Origin: Acidobacteriota bacterium
GTDB lineage: Bacteria; Acidobacteriota; Terriglobia; Bryobacterales; JACQDG01
NCBI GenBank assembly: GCA_016201185.1
Contig: JACQDG010000125.1
Location: 1 to 8,006, forward strand
Reading direction: 5' to 3'
Length of the DNA stretch: 8,006 bases
The notes below the pieces were generated by a model, which did not search any database, was not told where the DNA came from, and saw only the letters and a list, made by a program, of their open reading frames with translations. The translations under genes and the position numbers were made by a program. Shown here piece after piece: positions 1 to 5,808 of the stretch (positions are counted from its first letter, which is position 1; each line of letters starts with the position of its first letter).

Positions 1-228
1 CAGGAACTGTACGGCATGATGCTCACCGATCCGCTGGCCGACCTGCTTTCTTCGATCACGCTGGAGGGCCAGGACTATCCCGCCGCTTACCTCACCCTTT
101 CCCGGCGGTTGGAGCAGGCGGTTTCAGAATCCCAGCACCCCTATTTCACCGCCGAGGTCAAGACCTACTTCCGCAAAATCTGCTTTAACATGAGGCTCTG
201 GCTGGATGTCTGCCAGAGCCTGCTGTAG
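1..228 (+). CDS. 3' end of an unrecognised gene
   Basis: This frame is open from the first base of the window and ends at TAG 226-228, so only the last 75 residues are seen and the true start lies upstream. The in-frame ATG codons at 16 and 19 are probably internal, since the frame continues before them. The fragment is soluble-looking, with mixed acidic and aromatic residues (for example QDYPAAYLTLSRRL and a terminal FNMRLWLDVCQSLL). I recognise no motif, membrane segment or signal. The last codons contain a perfect 10-bp inverted repeat, listed separately. No neighbour hints at its role: the next gene starts 170 bases downstream with its own SD and is probably transcribed separately. Coding status is fairly sure from composition; function is unknown. 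Confidence 0.6.
   Translation, partial: QELYGMMLTDPLADLLSSITLEGQDYPAAYLTLSRRLEQAVSESQHPYFTAEVKTYFRKICFNMRLWLDVCQSLL
193..221 (+). terminator. Perfect 10-bp stem-loop in the last codons of the first gene
   Basis: AGGCTCTGGC (193-202) and GCCAGAGCCT (212-221) are exact reverse complements around a 9-base loop. The structure sits inside the coding sequence and ends 4 bases before the stop codon. No T-run follows, so it is not a canonical intrinsic terminator. It may be a Rho-assisted terminator, a 3' stabilising hairpin, or a coincidence of coding. A much weaker 5-bp hairpin (236-254) follows. Confidence 0.35.
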
Positions 229-317
229 TTAGACAAGACACATTCTTTATGTCTCTAGAGAACTTCACTGCATCATTTCACTAGGTTCAAAACCGCATTG
301 TTTCCGCACACGCGTTC

Positions 318-346
318 TTGCTGCCGCCCTGCTCATCTGATAGACT
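318..346 (+). promoter_or_regulatory. Possible sigma70-like promoter for the DUF3303 gene
   Basis: TTGCTG (318-323) and TAGACT (341-346) are 17 bases apart, with 3/6 and 4/6 matches to the sigma70 consensus. They would start a transcript about 45 bases before the ATG at 399. The matches are modest and such pairs occur by chance. Confidence 0.25.
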
Positions 347-398
347 GTCGCTGCCGTAGCGGCTGATCTGAACTCGCAGAGAAAGGGGAGAAAACAGA

Positions 399-674
399 AT
401 GAAATTCATAGTGACGTGGAAGATTGCACCGACTCACATGCCTCCCGCCGTGTCGCGGTTTCTTGAGAAAGGGGGAGTGCCCCCGAAAGGCGTTAAGATG
501 TTGGGGCGATGGCACGGAGCTGGATTGGGCTTCGCGCTGGCCGAATGCAAAGACGGGAAACCGCTTTATGAGTGGATGGCGGAGTGGTCGGACCAGCTCG
601 ACCTGGCGGTGCACCCGGTGGTGGAAGATCGCGAAGCGGCAGCCGTCCTAAGGCGAGTTTATAAGGGAAGATAG
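399..674 (+). CDS. DUF3303 family protein
   Basis: This is a small soluble protein of 91 residues, full length for the DUF3303 family, whose biochemical role is not established. The family pattern is visible. An opening MKFIVTWKIAP strand is followed by a helix (about 17-26), then a GVKMLGRWHGAGLGFAL segment (31-47) and the EWSDQLDLAVHPVVED stretch (62-77). This ferredoxin-like alpha/beta layout resembles dimeric alpha-beta barrel proteins. There is no signal peptide or membrane segment. The ATG at 399 has a good SD (GGGGAG at 385-390, spacing 8). The gene is probably monocistronic: it stops 24 bases from the end of the convergent DUF1801 gene. Family assignment is from remembered sequence pattern; function is unknown. 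Confidence 0.8.
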   Translation: MKFIVTWKIAPTHMPPAVSRFLEKGGVPPKGVKMLGRWHGAGLGFALAECKDGKPLYEWMAEWSDQLDLAVHPVVEDREAAAVLRRVYKGR

Positions 675-698
675 CGACCGGTCTCTAAGGCCGCCCGA

Positions 699-1106
699 TC
701 AGCGCTGTTTCTTGCGTTCGTTCTCCGCGATCCGCGCCTTTACCAGCTTTTTCACAAGAGCGGCCGACAGAGGCTTATCCACGGGGAAGCGGATGGTACC
801 TTTGGATGTGTGGAAGTCCTTCAGTTCCTTCTTGAACGCCTCTATCACGGACGCACCAGGGAACAAACTGCAATGGTCCGAAAACGCAGCGAACCACAGC
901 AGCGGTCCTTTGTACCTGAACGTCGGAATCCGATAGCTGATGGCCTCCGTGGCCTCCGGTGGCACAGCGGACCGAATCGCCGCGCGAACCCTGTTCAAGG
1001 TGCTGCGGGCGGGTTCGGGGACGCCTGCGAGGTATTCGTCCACGTTCTTCGGAGCGACGTTGCCTTTCGCGGCCGAACCGCGATCACCGGAAGTCGCTTT
1101 TTTCAT
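699..1106 (-). CDS. DUF1801 (YdhG-like) domain protein
   Basis: The 135-residue protein has the DUF1801/YdhG layout. An N-terminal helical segment (NVDEYLAGVPEPARSTLNRVR, about 21-41) is followed by EAISYRIPTFRYKG (54-67), FSDHCSLFPG (75-84) and SKGTIRFPVDKPL (101-113), and a Lys/Arg-rich C-terminal helix. The family includes Bacillus YdhG/Fra, described as a frataxin-like iron chaperone, but most members are uncharacterised, so an iron role is only a possibility here. The first about 20 residues are a basic, low-complexity extension. No convincing SD precedes the ATG at 1106; a TATTAC box lies only 4 bases upstream, which could mean a leaderless transcript. The gene lies 113 bases downstream of the VOC gene on the same strand, with an inverted repeat between them. 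Confidence 0.8.
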   Translation of the reverse strand: MKKATSGDRGSAAKGNVAPKNVDEYLAGVPEPARSTLNRVRAAIRSAVPPEATEAISYRIPTFRYKGPLLWFAAFSDHCSLFPGASVIEAFKKELKDFHTSKGTIRFPVDKPLSAALVKKLVKARIAENERKKQR

Positions 1107-1132
1107 ACGGGTAATACCACAAGGCCGTTCCC

Positions 1133-1180
1133 TTCAAGTCGAACAACCCCTCACTCTACCACGCAGCCGTTTGACTTGAA
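1133..1180. repeat. 12-bp inverted repeat upstream of the DUF1801 gene
   Basis: TTCAAGTCGAAC (1133-1144) and GTTTGACTTGAA (1169-1180) are reverse complements at 11 of 12 positions, separated by 24 bases. They lie between the VOC stop and the DUF1801 start. They could be an operator for a dimeric regulator, or a hairpin in a joint transcript. No T-run follows the arms on the minus strand. Confidence 0.4.
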
Positions 1181-1219
1181 AAACGCTGAAGGGTTGACGA
1201 AGTCTACCGGCTCGAACGC

Positions 1220-1633
1220 CTAGGCGACAAGCGGACGACCAATCTCCCAGTGATGCCCGAAGGGATCAACCACGCGCCCCAATCGCCAGCCGTGTGCCTC
1301 CCCTACAGGGAAGACCTCTGAGGCGCCAGCCGTCAGCGCCTGCGCGAAGACAGCGTCCGGATCCGCCACCGTCAAGATCATGCGAACAGAACCGCCAACG
1401 AGAGACTCGGGGCTCAAGTTGCCATGCTCTGGAGACTCGCCGCTCAGCCAAAACTCCGCGCCATCAACGGAAAGTTTTGCCACCACGCCTCCCCCTGGCT
1501 CTTCCAGGCGATAGACCTCAGTCGCTCCGAATGCTGATTTGTAGAAGTCGACAGCTTGCGCGCCATTCCGAACCGACAGCCAGGGTGCGATCGAGCACGG
1601 GAACGAATCGCCCGCCGCTGGATCTAAGACCAT
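1220..1633 (-). CDS. PhnB-like VOC/glyoxalase-fold protein
   Basis: This 137-residue protein belongs to the vicinal oxygen chelate superfamily, in the PhnB-like branch, where most members have no known substrate. Two beta-alpha-beta-beta-beta repeats are visible. The first runs from IAPWLSVRNGAQAVDFYKSAFGA (about 15-37) to VDGAEFWLS (56-64). The second runs from RMILTVADPDAVFAQALTAGA (84-104) to the hallmark DPFGHHWEIG end (123-132), whose His and Glu are candidate metal ligands. The usual His of the first repeat is not obvious (the segment reads VVAKLSV), so metal binding is uncertain. The start at 1633 is chosen for a textbook AGGAGG SD (plus-strand 1639-1644, spacing 5). The same frame stays open to 1876, but that extension matches nothing. 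Cytoplasmic; possibly co-transcribed with the DUF1801 gene. Confidence 0.85.
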   Translation of the reverse strand: MVLDPAAGDSFPCSIAPWLSVRNGAQAVDFYKSAFGATEVYRLEEPGGGVVAKLSVDGAEFWLSGESPEHGNLSPESLVGGSVRMILTVADPDAVFAQALTAGASEVFPVGEAHGWRLGRVVDPFGHHWEIGRPLVA

Positions 1634-2058
1634 AGGCCCCTCCTGAGTGAAGCCTACCACACGCCATTGCTCATCCAACCAACCCGTGGTCGGGAAGAGC
1701 CGAACCTCCGGCGAGCGGCTCCGGATGCCCCGCCGGCGGAGCGCGCCTGCATCACGAGATTCTAGACGCCTCGCCTTGCTGCGCCCCGAGTCACAGCCGA
1801 CCACAGGAAATTCTCCTTGCCCTTCCAGCCACTTACCGCTGTCCGGCCCGGCGCCCCGTGAACCTGCCGCTATCATGGAGCCATGGGCCCAAGCGCCTCA
1901 AAAGAAAGAGATAGCGCTTCCAAAAACATTTTTTGCCAAACAAAGCCAATTTTAATCTTTGGACCTCGCGGGAACCGCCACGGCAGCCCGGCTTTGCTAC
2001 ACTGTGGCCTGTTTAGGCCCCGGCGGACCGGGCGCCGCGAGGGCGGAGGAGGCAAATC
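1634..2058. other. Divergent intergenic region, no gene seen
   Basis: This 425-base gap separates the minus-strand VOC gene from the plus-strand dehydrogenase gene and should carry promoters for both. Frames crossing it encode Arg/Ser/Pro-rich sequence with no recognisable motif, so I call it non-coding. An A/T-rich patch at about 1918-1960 contrasts with the surroundings. The stretch near 1930-1952 resembles sequence I associate with dispersed intergenic repeats in related genomes, but I cannot confirm a second copy. On the minus side only a weak TGGTAGGCT box precedes the VOC SD. Confidence 0.5.
1995..2003 (+). promoter_or_regulatory. Candidate extended -10 for the 2059-4976 cluster
   Basis: TGCTACACT fits an extended -10 (TG-n-TAnAnT) with no convincing -35 at the normal distance. 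It would start transcription near 2010, giving a leader of about 50 bases. Two short GC-rich hairpins (GGCCT/AGGCC at 2006-2019 and CCCGG/CCGGG at 2019-2032) lie in or next to that leader, before the strong SD GGAGGAGG (2045-2052). Confidence 0.3.
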
Positions 2059-3171
2059 ATGAACAGCACCCTTTCCCGCAGAGTTTTTTTGGGTGCCACA
2101 GGCACAGCGGCGGTGCCCGGCGCCTTCTCGTCGACCACCGCTCTTTTGGCGGCCACGCCAGTCGTGGTGGCCACCTATCCGCTCTCGCCGCCGCGACCCG
2201 ACACCAGCGGGCCGGTGAAGATCGTCGCTGGGCCGGGGGCGCCGCTCACTCCTGCCGAAGCGGAGCAGATTCGGTCCGCCGGGAAAAATGTGGAGCTTCA
2301 CACCTGCCGGACCGAGGAAGAGTTCCGTGAGAAAGCCGCCGATGCGGAGGTGCTGCTTGGGTACGTAAGCCGCGAGGTGCTGGCCAGCGCCAAGAACGTG
2401 AAGTGGATCCAGGCCTGGGCCGCCGGCGTCGAGGATCTGCCGGAGGAGACCTTCGAGCACCCGGCCGTGCTGACCAACATGGCGCGGGTCTTCACTCCGG
2501 TGATCGCGGAGACAGCCTTGGCCATGCTGCTGGGGCTGACTCGCGGCCTGGTGACGACGTTTGTTCCCAATATGAGAGAGCATCGCTGGCGGGGAGGCAG
2601 CCGGACGCCCCTCACTGATCTCTACGGCAAGACGATGGGGATTGTGGGGATGGGGGGCATGGGAAGCGAGATCGCCCGCCGCGCCTATTACGGCTTCGGC
2701 ATGAAGGTGCTGGCCACCGACGCCAAGCCGCTTCCCAAGCCGGAATTCGTGGCCGAGTTGCGAGAGCCGGAGTGGCTGATGGAGATGGTCCCGCAGGTGG
2801 ATGTGCTGGTGAGCGCCGCGCCCCACACCAAAACCACCGACAAAATGTTCAACGCGGGGGTTTTCGAGCGAATGAAACCCACCGCCTATTTCATCAACAC
2901 CTCGCGCGGGGGCCTGGTCGACCAGCCGGCGCTGGCCCGGGCGCTGGTGAAGGGCAGGATCCGGGGCGCGGGCCTGGATGTGACCACGCCCGAGCCGCTG
3001 CCTCCCGGCGACCCGCTGTGGGACGCGCCGAACCTGGTCATCACCGGTCACTCCTCCGGCGCCGCCCCCATCCGGCAGGTCCGGCTCATCGGCATGGCGG
3101 CGGAAAACGTCCGCCGCTATTCCCACGGCCTGCCGCTGATGAACGTGGTCGACAAGGTTCGGAGATATTAG
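2059..3171 (+). CDS. Tat-signal D-2-hydroxyacid dehydrogenase
   Basis: This 370-residue protein belongs to the NAD(P)-dependent D-isomer 2-hydroxyacid dehydrogenase family, which interconverts 2-hydroxyacids and 2-oxoacids. A twin-arginine signal is clear at the N-terminus (SRRVFLG at 6-12, followed by a weakly hydrophobic stretch to about 32), so export in folded form is predicted. The catalytic domain is complete. The Rossmann motif GMGGMG is at 197-202, with a cofactor-selecting Asp at 221 that favours NAD. The catalytic triad is Arg283 (NTSRGGLVD), Glu312 (TTPEPLP) and His331 (ITGHSSG). Length without the signal is normal for the family. The start has a strong SD at 2045-2052. The gene is followed after 36 bases by the TIM-barrel gene and is likely first of an operon. 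Substrate is not deducible. A periplasmic NAD enzyme is unusual; Tat-exported glucose-fructose oxidoreductase, which keeps bound NADP, is a known parallel. Confidence 0.9.
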   Translation: MNSTLSRRVFLGATGTAAVPGAFSSTTALLAATPVVVATYPLSPPRPDTSGPVKIVAGPGAPLTPAEAEQIRSAGKNVELHTCRTEEEFREKAADAEVLLGYVSREVLASAKNVKWIQAWAAGVEDLPEETFEHPAVLTNMARVFTPVIAETALAMLLGLTRGLVTTFVPNMREHRWRGGSRTPLTDLYGKTMGIVGMGGMGSEIARRAYYGFGMKVLATDAKPLPKPEFVAELREPEWLMEMVPQVDVLVSAAPHTKTTDKMFNAGVFERMKPTAYFINTSRGGLVDQPALARALVKGRIRGAGLDVTTPEPLPPGDPLWDAPNLVITGHSSGAAPIRQVRLIGMAAENVRRYSHGLPLMNVVDKVRRY

Positions 3172-3207
3172 GAGATGGTTGACCGGTCCGCCCGCAAGGA
3201 GTTCTCC

Positions 3208-4137
3208 ATGCTGACTCGCAGACGATTTTTGGAGTTGTGCTCGGCGGCGGCCGCCGCGCCGGCGCTTCGAGCCGAGCCCCGTTTTCGCGTGGGCATCACC
3301 ACCGACACTCGCCACGGCTGGGAGCACGACGTGCTGCTCTCCTTTCGCGAAGCGGCCGAAGTCGGCTTCCACGCTGTCGAAACCTTCTATCAACATGTGT
3401 TGCCGTGGTGGGATAAGCCGCAGGAGCTCCAGAAAATCCTGGACGGCCTCCACCTGCGCTTCGACACCGTCTCCAACGGCGGCTCGATGAAGACCCAGTT
3501 CGAGAATCCTGCCCTGGCCTCGCAGATTATCGACGAGCATTTGCGGCTCGTGCGCTGGATCAAGGGATTTGGTTGCGACCATCTGAAAATCAACACCGGC
3601 GGCCGCCGGCCCGGCGGGACCACGCGGGAAGACCTCGTCCAGATGGCCAAAACCATGAATGAGATTGGGAAGCGCACTGCGGACGAAGGGCTCAAGTTCG
3701 GCGTGCACGCCCACCTCTGGACCCAGCTTCAGGACCGCTCGGAGATCGACCGGCTGATGGAGCTGACCGATCCCCGGCATGTCTACTTCGTGCTGGACAC
3801 GGGCCATATCACCATGGCCGGAATGGATCCGGTGGAACTGACCCGTGCCTATGTCAGCCGCATCATTGAGTTCCACCTGAAGGACACGCGCCCCGCGGAT
3901 CGTGGCGGGCACAAGGGCCCGTTGCCCCGGCGCGAGGGCTACACCGACATTGGCAAGCGCATCTTTCTCGAGCTGGGCAATGGCGGCGTCGATTTCCCCG
4001 GTATTCTGGCGGTGTTGCGGAAAAACAAGTGGGACGGCTGGCTGACGGTGGAGCTCGATTCCACCGACACCACTCCCCAGCAGAGCGCCGCCCAGAGCAA
4101 GAAGTATCTGGAAGATGTGCTGCACCTCGAAGTTTAA
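3208..4137 (+). CDS. Tat-signal IolE-like TIM-barrel protein (sugar isomerase/epimerase family)
   Basis: This 309-residue protein is of the xylose-isomerase-like TIM-barrel superfamily, closest in pattern to inosose dehydratase (IolE) and related sugar epimerases. A Tat signal opens it (TRRRFLEL at 3-10, Ala-rich stretch to about 22). The diagnostic segments are FGVHAHLWT (164-172), EIDRLMELTDP (179-189), VLDTGH (195-200), EFHLKD (221-226) and DFPGILAVLRKNKWDGWLTVELD (262-284). Asp197, His223 and Glu282 are candidate metal ligands. The start at 3208 is preferred because AAGGAG (3196-3201) sits 6 bases ahead and the Tat motif follows at once. An ATG at 3175 in frame has GGAG directly abutting it and would put 11 extra residues before the signal. 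Known family activities are dehydration, isomerisation or epimerisation of sugars or inosose; the actual substrate is unknown. It shares the Tat route and operon with the dehydrogenase. Confidence 0.87.
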   Translation: MLTRRRFLELCSAAAAAPALRAEPRFRVGITTDTRHGWEHDVLLSFREAAEVGFHAVETFYQHVLPWWDKPQELQKILDGLHLRFDTVSNGGSMKTQFENPALASQIIDEHLRLVRWIKGFGCDHLKINTGGRRPGGTTREDLVQMAKTMNEIGKRTADEGLKFGVHAHLWTQLQDRSEIDRLMELTDPRHVYFVLDTGHITMAGMDPVELTRAYVSRIIEFHLKDTRPADRGGHKGPLPRREGYTDIGKRIFLELGNGGVDFPGILAVLRKNKWDGWLTVELDSTDTTPQQSAAQSKKYLEDVLHLEV

Positions 4138-4140
4138 TTC

Positions 4141-4173
4141 AGGAGTCGCCATATGCCACGGAAAGCCTCGTGA
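4141..4173 (+). promoter_or_regulatory. SD plus six-codon mini-ORF at the cupin start
   Basis: AGGAG (4141-4145) is ideally placed 7 bases before ATG 4153, but that ATG opens only MPRKAS and stops at TGA 4171-4173. The stop overlaps a GTG (4170-4172) in the cupin frame, giving a GTGA junction. It may be a translational-coupling leader, or a single lost base that would otherwise fuse MPRKAS to the cupin frame. Confidence 0.45.
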
Positions 4174-4976
4174 CTCCTTACACGCCGCCTCACAAGCCCC
4201 TCACTCGCCTGGCCGACGTCAAGGCCAAACACAAGGGGGAGGCCGAATGGTCCGAATGGGTAGTCAAGGACGAAACTCTCTGGAGCCAGTACATACAATC
4301 CGCCCCAGGCAGCAAGGTTTCCCCGCGCTTTCATCCCGACACGCGGGAGTGGTGGGTGATCCTGGAGGGCGAGATACGCTTTGACATTGAGGGCCAGGAG
4401 CCCTTTGTGGCGCGCCGGCGCTCGATGGTGCAAGTCCCGCCGCAGACGGTCTACTCTATGCAAACAGTCGGCACCCAGCCCGCCATCCGGTTTGAGACCA
4501 ACATCCCCAACGCCACCACCATGTATTCCGAGCGCCCGTCCCTCCAGGCCCCGGGCATCGAGTTTCTGCCGGTTCGCCTGGGACGTCGGCCCTTCCCTTA
4601 TGGGCACAACAACAAGCCGCACATAAACCTCGACGACCTGGCGGCGGCCGACCCGAATTACAGCGGCAGCCGCTTCATCCACGACGACCGGGCGGTGTCG
4701 AATATCATTTACGGCTACGGCAGCAAACTGCCGCCGGTCAACGACGCGGATCGCGGGCACTACCACCCCGAATCCTCCGAGTTCTGGGTGATTCTTCTGG
4801 GCACGATCCGATACTTGATCGAAGGCCAGGGGGTCATTCTTGCCAACGAAGGCGACGTTGTGTACGCTCCCCGATTCACCTTCCACAACCCCCGCTGGTG
4901 GGGAGAGGGTCCCAGTTGCCGCCTGGCGATGAACGGCTATCCGGACATTGCTCATCTTCGCTACGCGCCGCATTAG
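4170..4976 (+). CDS. Bicupin (double cupin-domain) protein
   Basis: This protein, 268 residues if it starts at GTG 4170, carries two cupin beta-barrels. The C-terminal one is canonical: RGHYHPESSEFWVILLG (195-211) gives His197, His199 and Glu204, and PRFTFHNP (234-241) gives His239, together a full metal site. The N-terminal one is degenerate. In RFHPDTREWWVILEG (53-67) only His55 and Glu60 remain, with Arg in place of the first His, and Tyr/Ser (PPQTVYSM, 90-97) replaces the motif-2 His. No signal peptide is visible, unlike the two upstream genes. The frame is open back to 4029, but that part overlaps the TIM-barrel gene. GTG 4170 has only a weak SD (GGAAAG, 4160-4165); the strong SD upstream serves a six-codon mini-ORF. 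Cupins of this kind include dioxygenases, isomerases and sugar-binding proteins; no specific activity can be assigned. It probably closes the operon. Confidence 0.8.
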   Translation: MTPYTPPHKPLTRLADVKAKHKGEAEWSEWVVKDETLWSQYIQSAPGSKVSPRFHPDTREWWVILEGEIRFDIEGQEPFVARRRSMVQVPPQTVYSMQTVGTQPAIRFETNIPNATTMYSERPSLQAPGIEFLPVRLGRRPFPYGHNNKPHINLDDLAAADPNYSGSRFIHDDRAVSNIIYGYGSKLPPVNDADRGHYHPESSEFWVILLGTIRYLIEGQGVILANEGDVVYAPRFTFHNPRWWGEGPSCRLAMNGYPDIAHLRYAPH

Positions 4977-5016
4977 ACCGCCTTTTTCCATTGCCAGCGG
5001 CCTTATAGGATCTGAT

Positions 5017-5131
5017 TTGCACTGTGGCGAAGGGTGGTTAATACCACCCAGGAGGCAGCGCCCGCCGGTTGGAAGGTGGTGCAATACCCTGTAAGATTCA
5101 GTATCTACTTTTGTTTCAATACTTTGAGGGT
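5017..5131 (+). ncRNA. Candidate structured RNA or 3' UTR fold
   Basis: TTGCAC (5017-5022) can pair with GTGCAA (5079-5084), with further G-U pairs inside, enclosing the perfect hairpin at 5032-5049. Next to it, nested short arms ACCCT/AGGGT (5086-5090, 5127-5131) and AGTAT/ATACT (5100-5104, 5119-5123) could form a second, weaker stem. No known riboswitch or sRNA consensus is recognised. It lies 41 bases after the cupin stop, upstream of the PilZ promoter candidate, so it more likely belongs to the cupin transcript. Confidence 0.2.
5032..5049 (+). terminator. 7-bp perfect hairpin after the cupin gene
   Basis: GGGTGGT (5032-5038) and ACCACCC (5043-5049) pair perfectly around TAAT. It lies 55 bases after the cupin stop, where the operon should end. 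No T-run follows, so a classic intrinsic terminator is not supported; it could mark a Rho-dependent end or protect the 3' end. Confidence 0.3.
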
Positions 5132-5167
5132 CCCGGTCCGTTGCTGACAGCAGAGAAAAATCCATCC

Positions 5168-5196
5168 TTGTCGACCCTGCTCCCCTCCGCTATCCT
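5168..5196 (+). promoter_or_regulatory. Candidate sigma70-like promoter for the PilZ/EPS block
   Basis: TTGTCG (5168-5173) and TATCCT (5191-5196) are separated by exactly 17 bases, each matching 4/6 of consensus. Transcription would begin near 5203 and give a leader of about 120 bases before the PilZ start. Confidence 0.4.
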
Positions 5197-5321
5197 GAGT
5201 TCTTCTCCCTCCGGCACTGTTGTTTGCGTTCGGTCACACGCTGGAGGTTTATCTGTGTTCAGGGACTGGAATTGGGTCGGGCCGTCTTCAAGCGTTCCAA
5301 TTGCGAGTCATGGGGGAAAGC

Positions 5322-5726
5322 ATGGCAGCTAGCCAACTGCAGGTGTCGTCCTATAGCAAGACTGCAAGCCGCCGGTTGCACGACAGGGTCGATCTCAGCC
5401 GCCATCAGATTGAAGCCTGGCTGGTGAAGGACGGGGCTGAGCACGCCTCCGGAAACGGCTACTGTGCCTGCCGACTGCTGAATCTAAGCTATTCTGGAAT
5501 GTGCCTGCACGGCGAGGACTTATTCCAGGTCGGGCGCGAATATCGGTTTATCCTGGACTTGTTGTCCATGCTGGGCACGGAAGTGGAAGTGACGGCCCGG
5601 GTTGTTTGGAAAGAGCATATCGGCGCAGGGCTGTGCTACGCCGGAGCTGTTTTCGTCAAGAGCAGTGCACCCTGGTTGGGACCGGATGAGGAAGACGATC
5701 CTCGGCCGGCTGACGAGAAGGGATGA
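5322..5726 (+). CDS. PilZ domain protein (c-di-GMP receptor-like)
   Basis: This is a 134-residue single-domain PilZ protein. Both c-di-GMP-binding elements are present: the RxxxR switch at 18-22 (RLHDR) and the D/NxSxxG motif at 54-59 (NLSYSG). The beta-barrel strands follow (EYRFILDLL, TEVEVTARVVWKE, about 73-98). The C-terminus is an acidic tail (PDEEDDPRPADEKG). No membrane segment or fused output domain is seen, so it probably acts by binding a partner in the cytoplasm. I chose ATG 5322 because a G-rich SD-like run (5312-5317) precedes it; ATG 5310 in the same frame is an alternative adding four residues. It lies 120 bases before a NusG-like antiterminator and polysaccharide export genes, which suggests c-di-GMP control of exopolysaccharide production. 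Ligand binding is inferred from conserved residues only. Confidence 0.85.
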   Translation: MAASQLQVSSYSKTASRRLHDRVDLSRHQIEAWLVKDGAEHASGNGYCACRLLNLSYSGMCLHGEDLFQVGREYRFILDLLSMLGTEVEVTARVVWKEHIGAGLCYAGAVFVKSSAPWLGPDEEDDPRPADEKG

Positions 5727-5745
5727 ACACATCGTGGCGAAATAA

Positions 5746-5780
5746 CCGGGCCTTGTGGGAGGCTGGCAGAGAGGCCTCGG
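5746..5780 (+). terminator. Imperfect GC hairpin followed by TTTT
   Basis: CCGGGCCT (5746-5753) can pair with AGGCCTCGG (5772-5780) with one bulged T, around an 18-base loop, and GGTTTT follows. It lies between the PilZ and NusG-like genes and resembles a weak terminator. Its place just before an antiterminator gene is suggestive but unproven. Confidence 0.25.
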
Positions 5781-5808
5781 GGTTTTCGCCCGACATAATG
5801 TTCACAGG

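Larger units (their letters stand above)
4977..5321. other. Intergenic region with several inverted repeats
   Basis: No credible gene lies in this 345-base stretch; open frames such as 5069-5332 lack family motifs and any SD. It holds a 7-bp hairpin at 5032-5049, a larger possible fold at 5017-5131, and a promoter-like pair at 5168-5196, all listed separately. It separates the sugar-module cluster from the exopolysaccharide block. Confidence 0.5.

Noticed and set aside
1634..1876. An 81-residue N-terminal extension of the VOC protein
   Set aside because: It has no family similarity, and an AGGAGG SD is perfectly spaced for the start at 1633.
1918..1960. A dispersed intergenic repeat in the A/T-rich patch
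   Set aside because: It resembles repeats I recall from related genomes, but only one copy is in the window and I cannot verify others.
3175..3207. Upstream ATG for the TIM-barrel gene
   Set aside because: The only SD-like bases directly abut it, and it would put 11 residues in front of the Tat signal; ATG 3208 has a proper SD.
1873..4152. A 759-residue open frame on the minus strand
   Set aside because: It runs antisense to two genes with full family motifs, Tat signals and good SDs; the product is His/Gly/Arg-rich with no domain. It is a by-product of GC-rich codon use.
4134..5165. A 343-residue open frame on the minus strand
   Set aside because: It mirrors the bicupin gene and has no recognisable motif; the plus strand clearly codes.
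4977..5321. A c-di-GMP riboswitch in the PilZ leader
   Set aside because: I looked for the conserved GEMM-type core and did not find it.
5069..5332. An 87-residue open frame before the PilZ gene
   Set aside because: No SD, no motif, and composition unlike the coding neighbours; it overlaps promoter-like and hairpin sequence.
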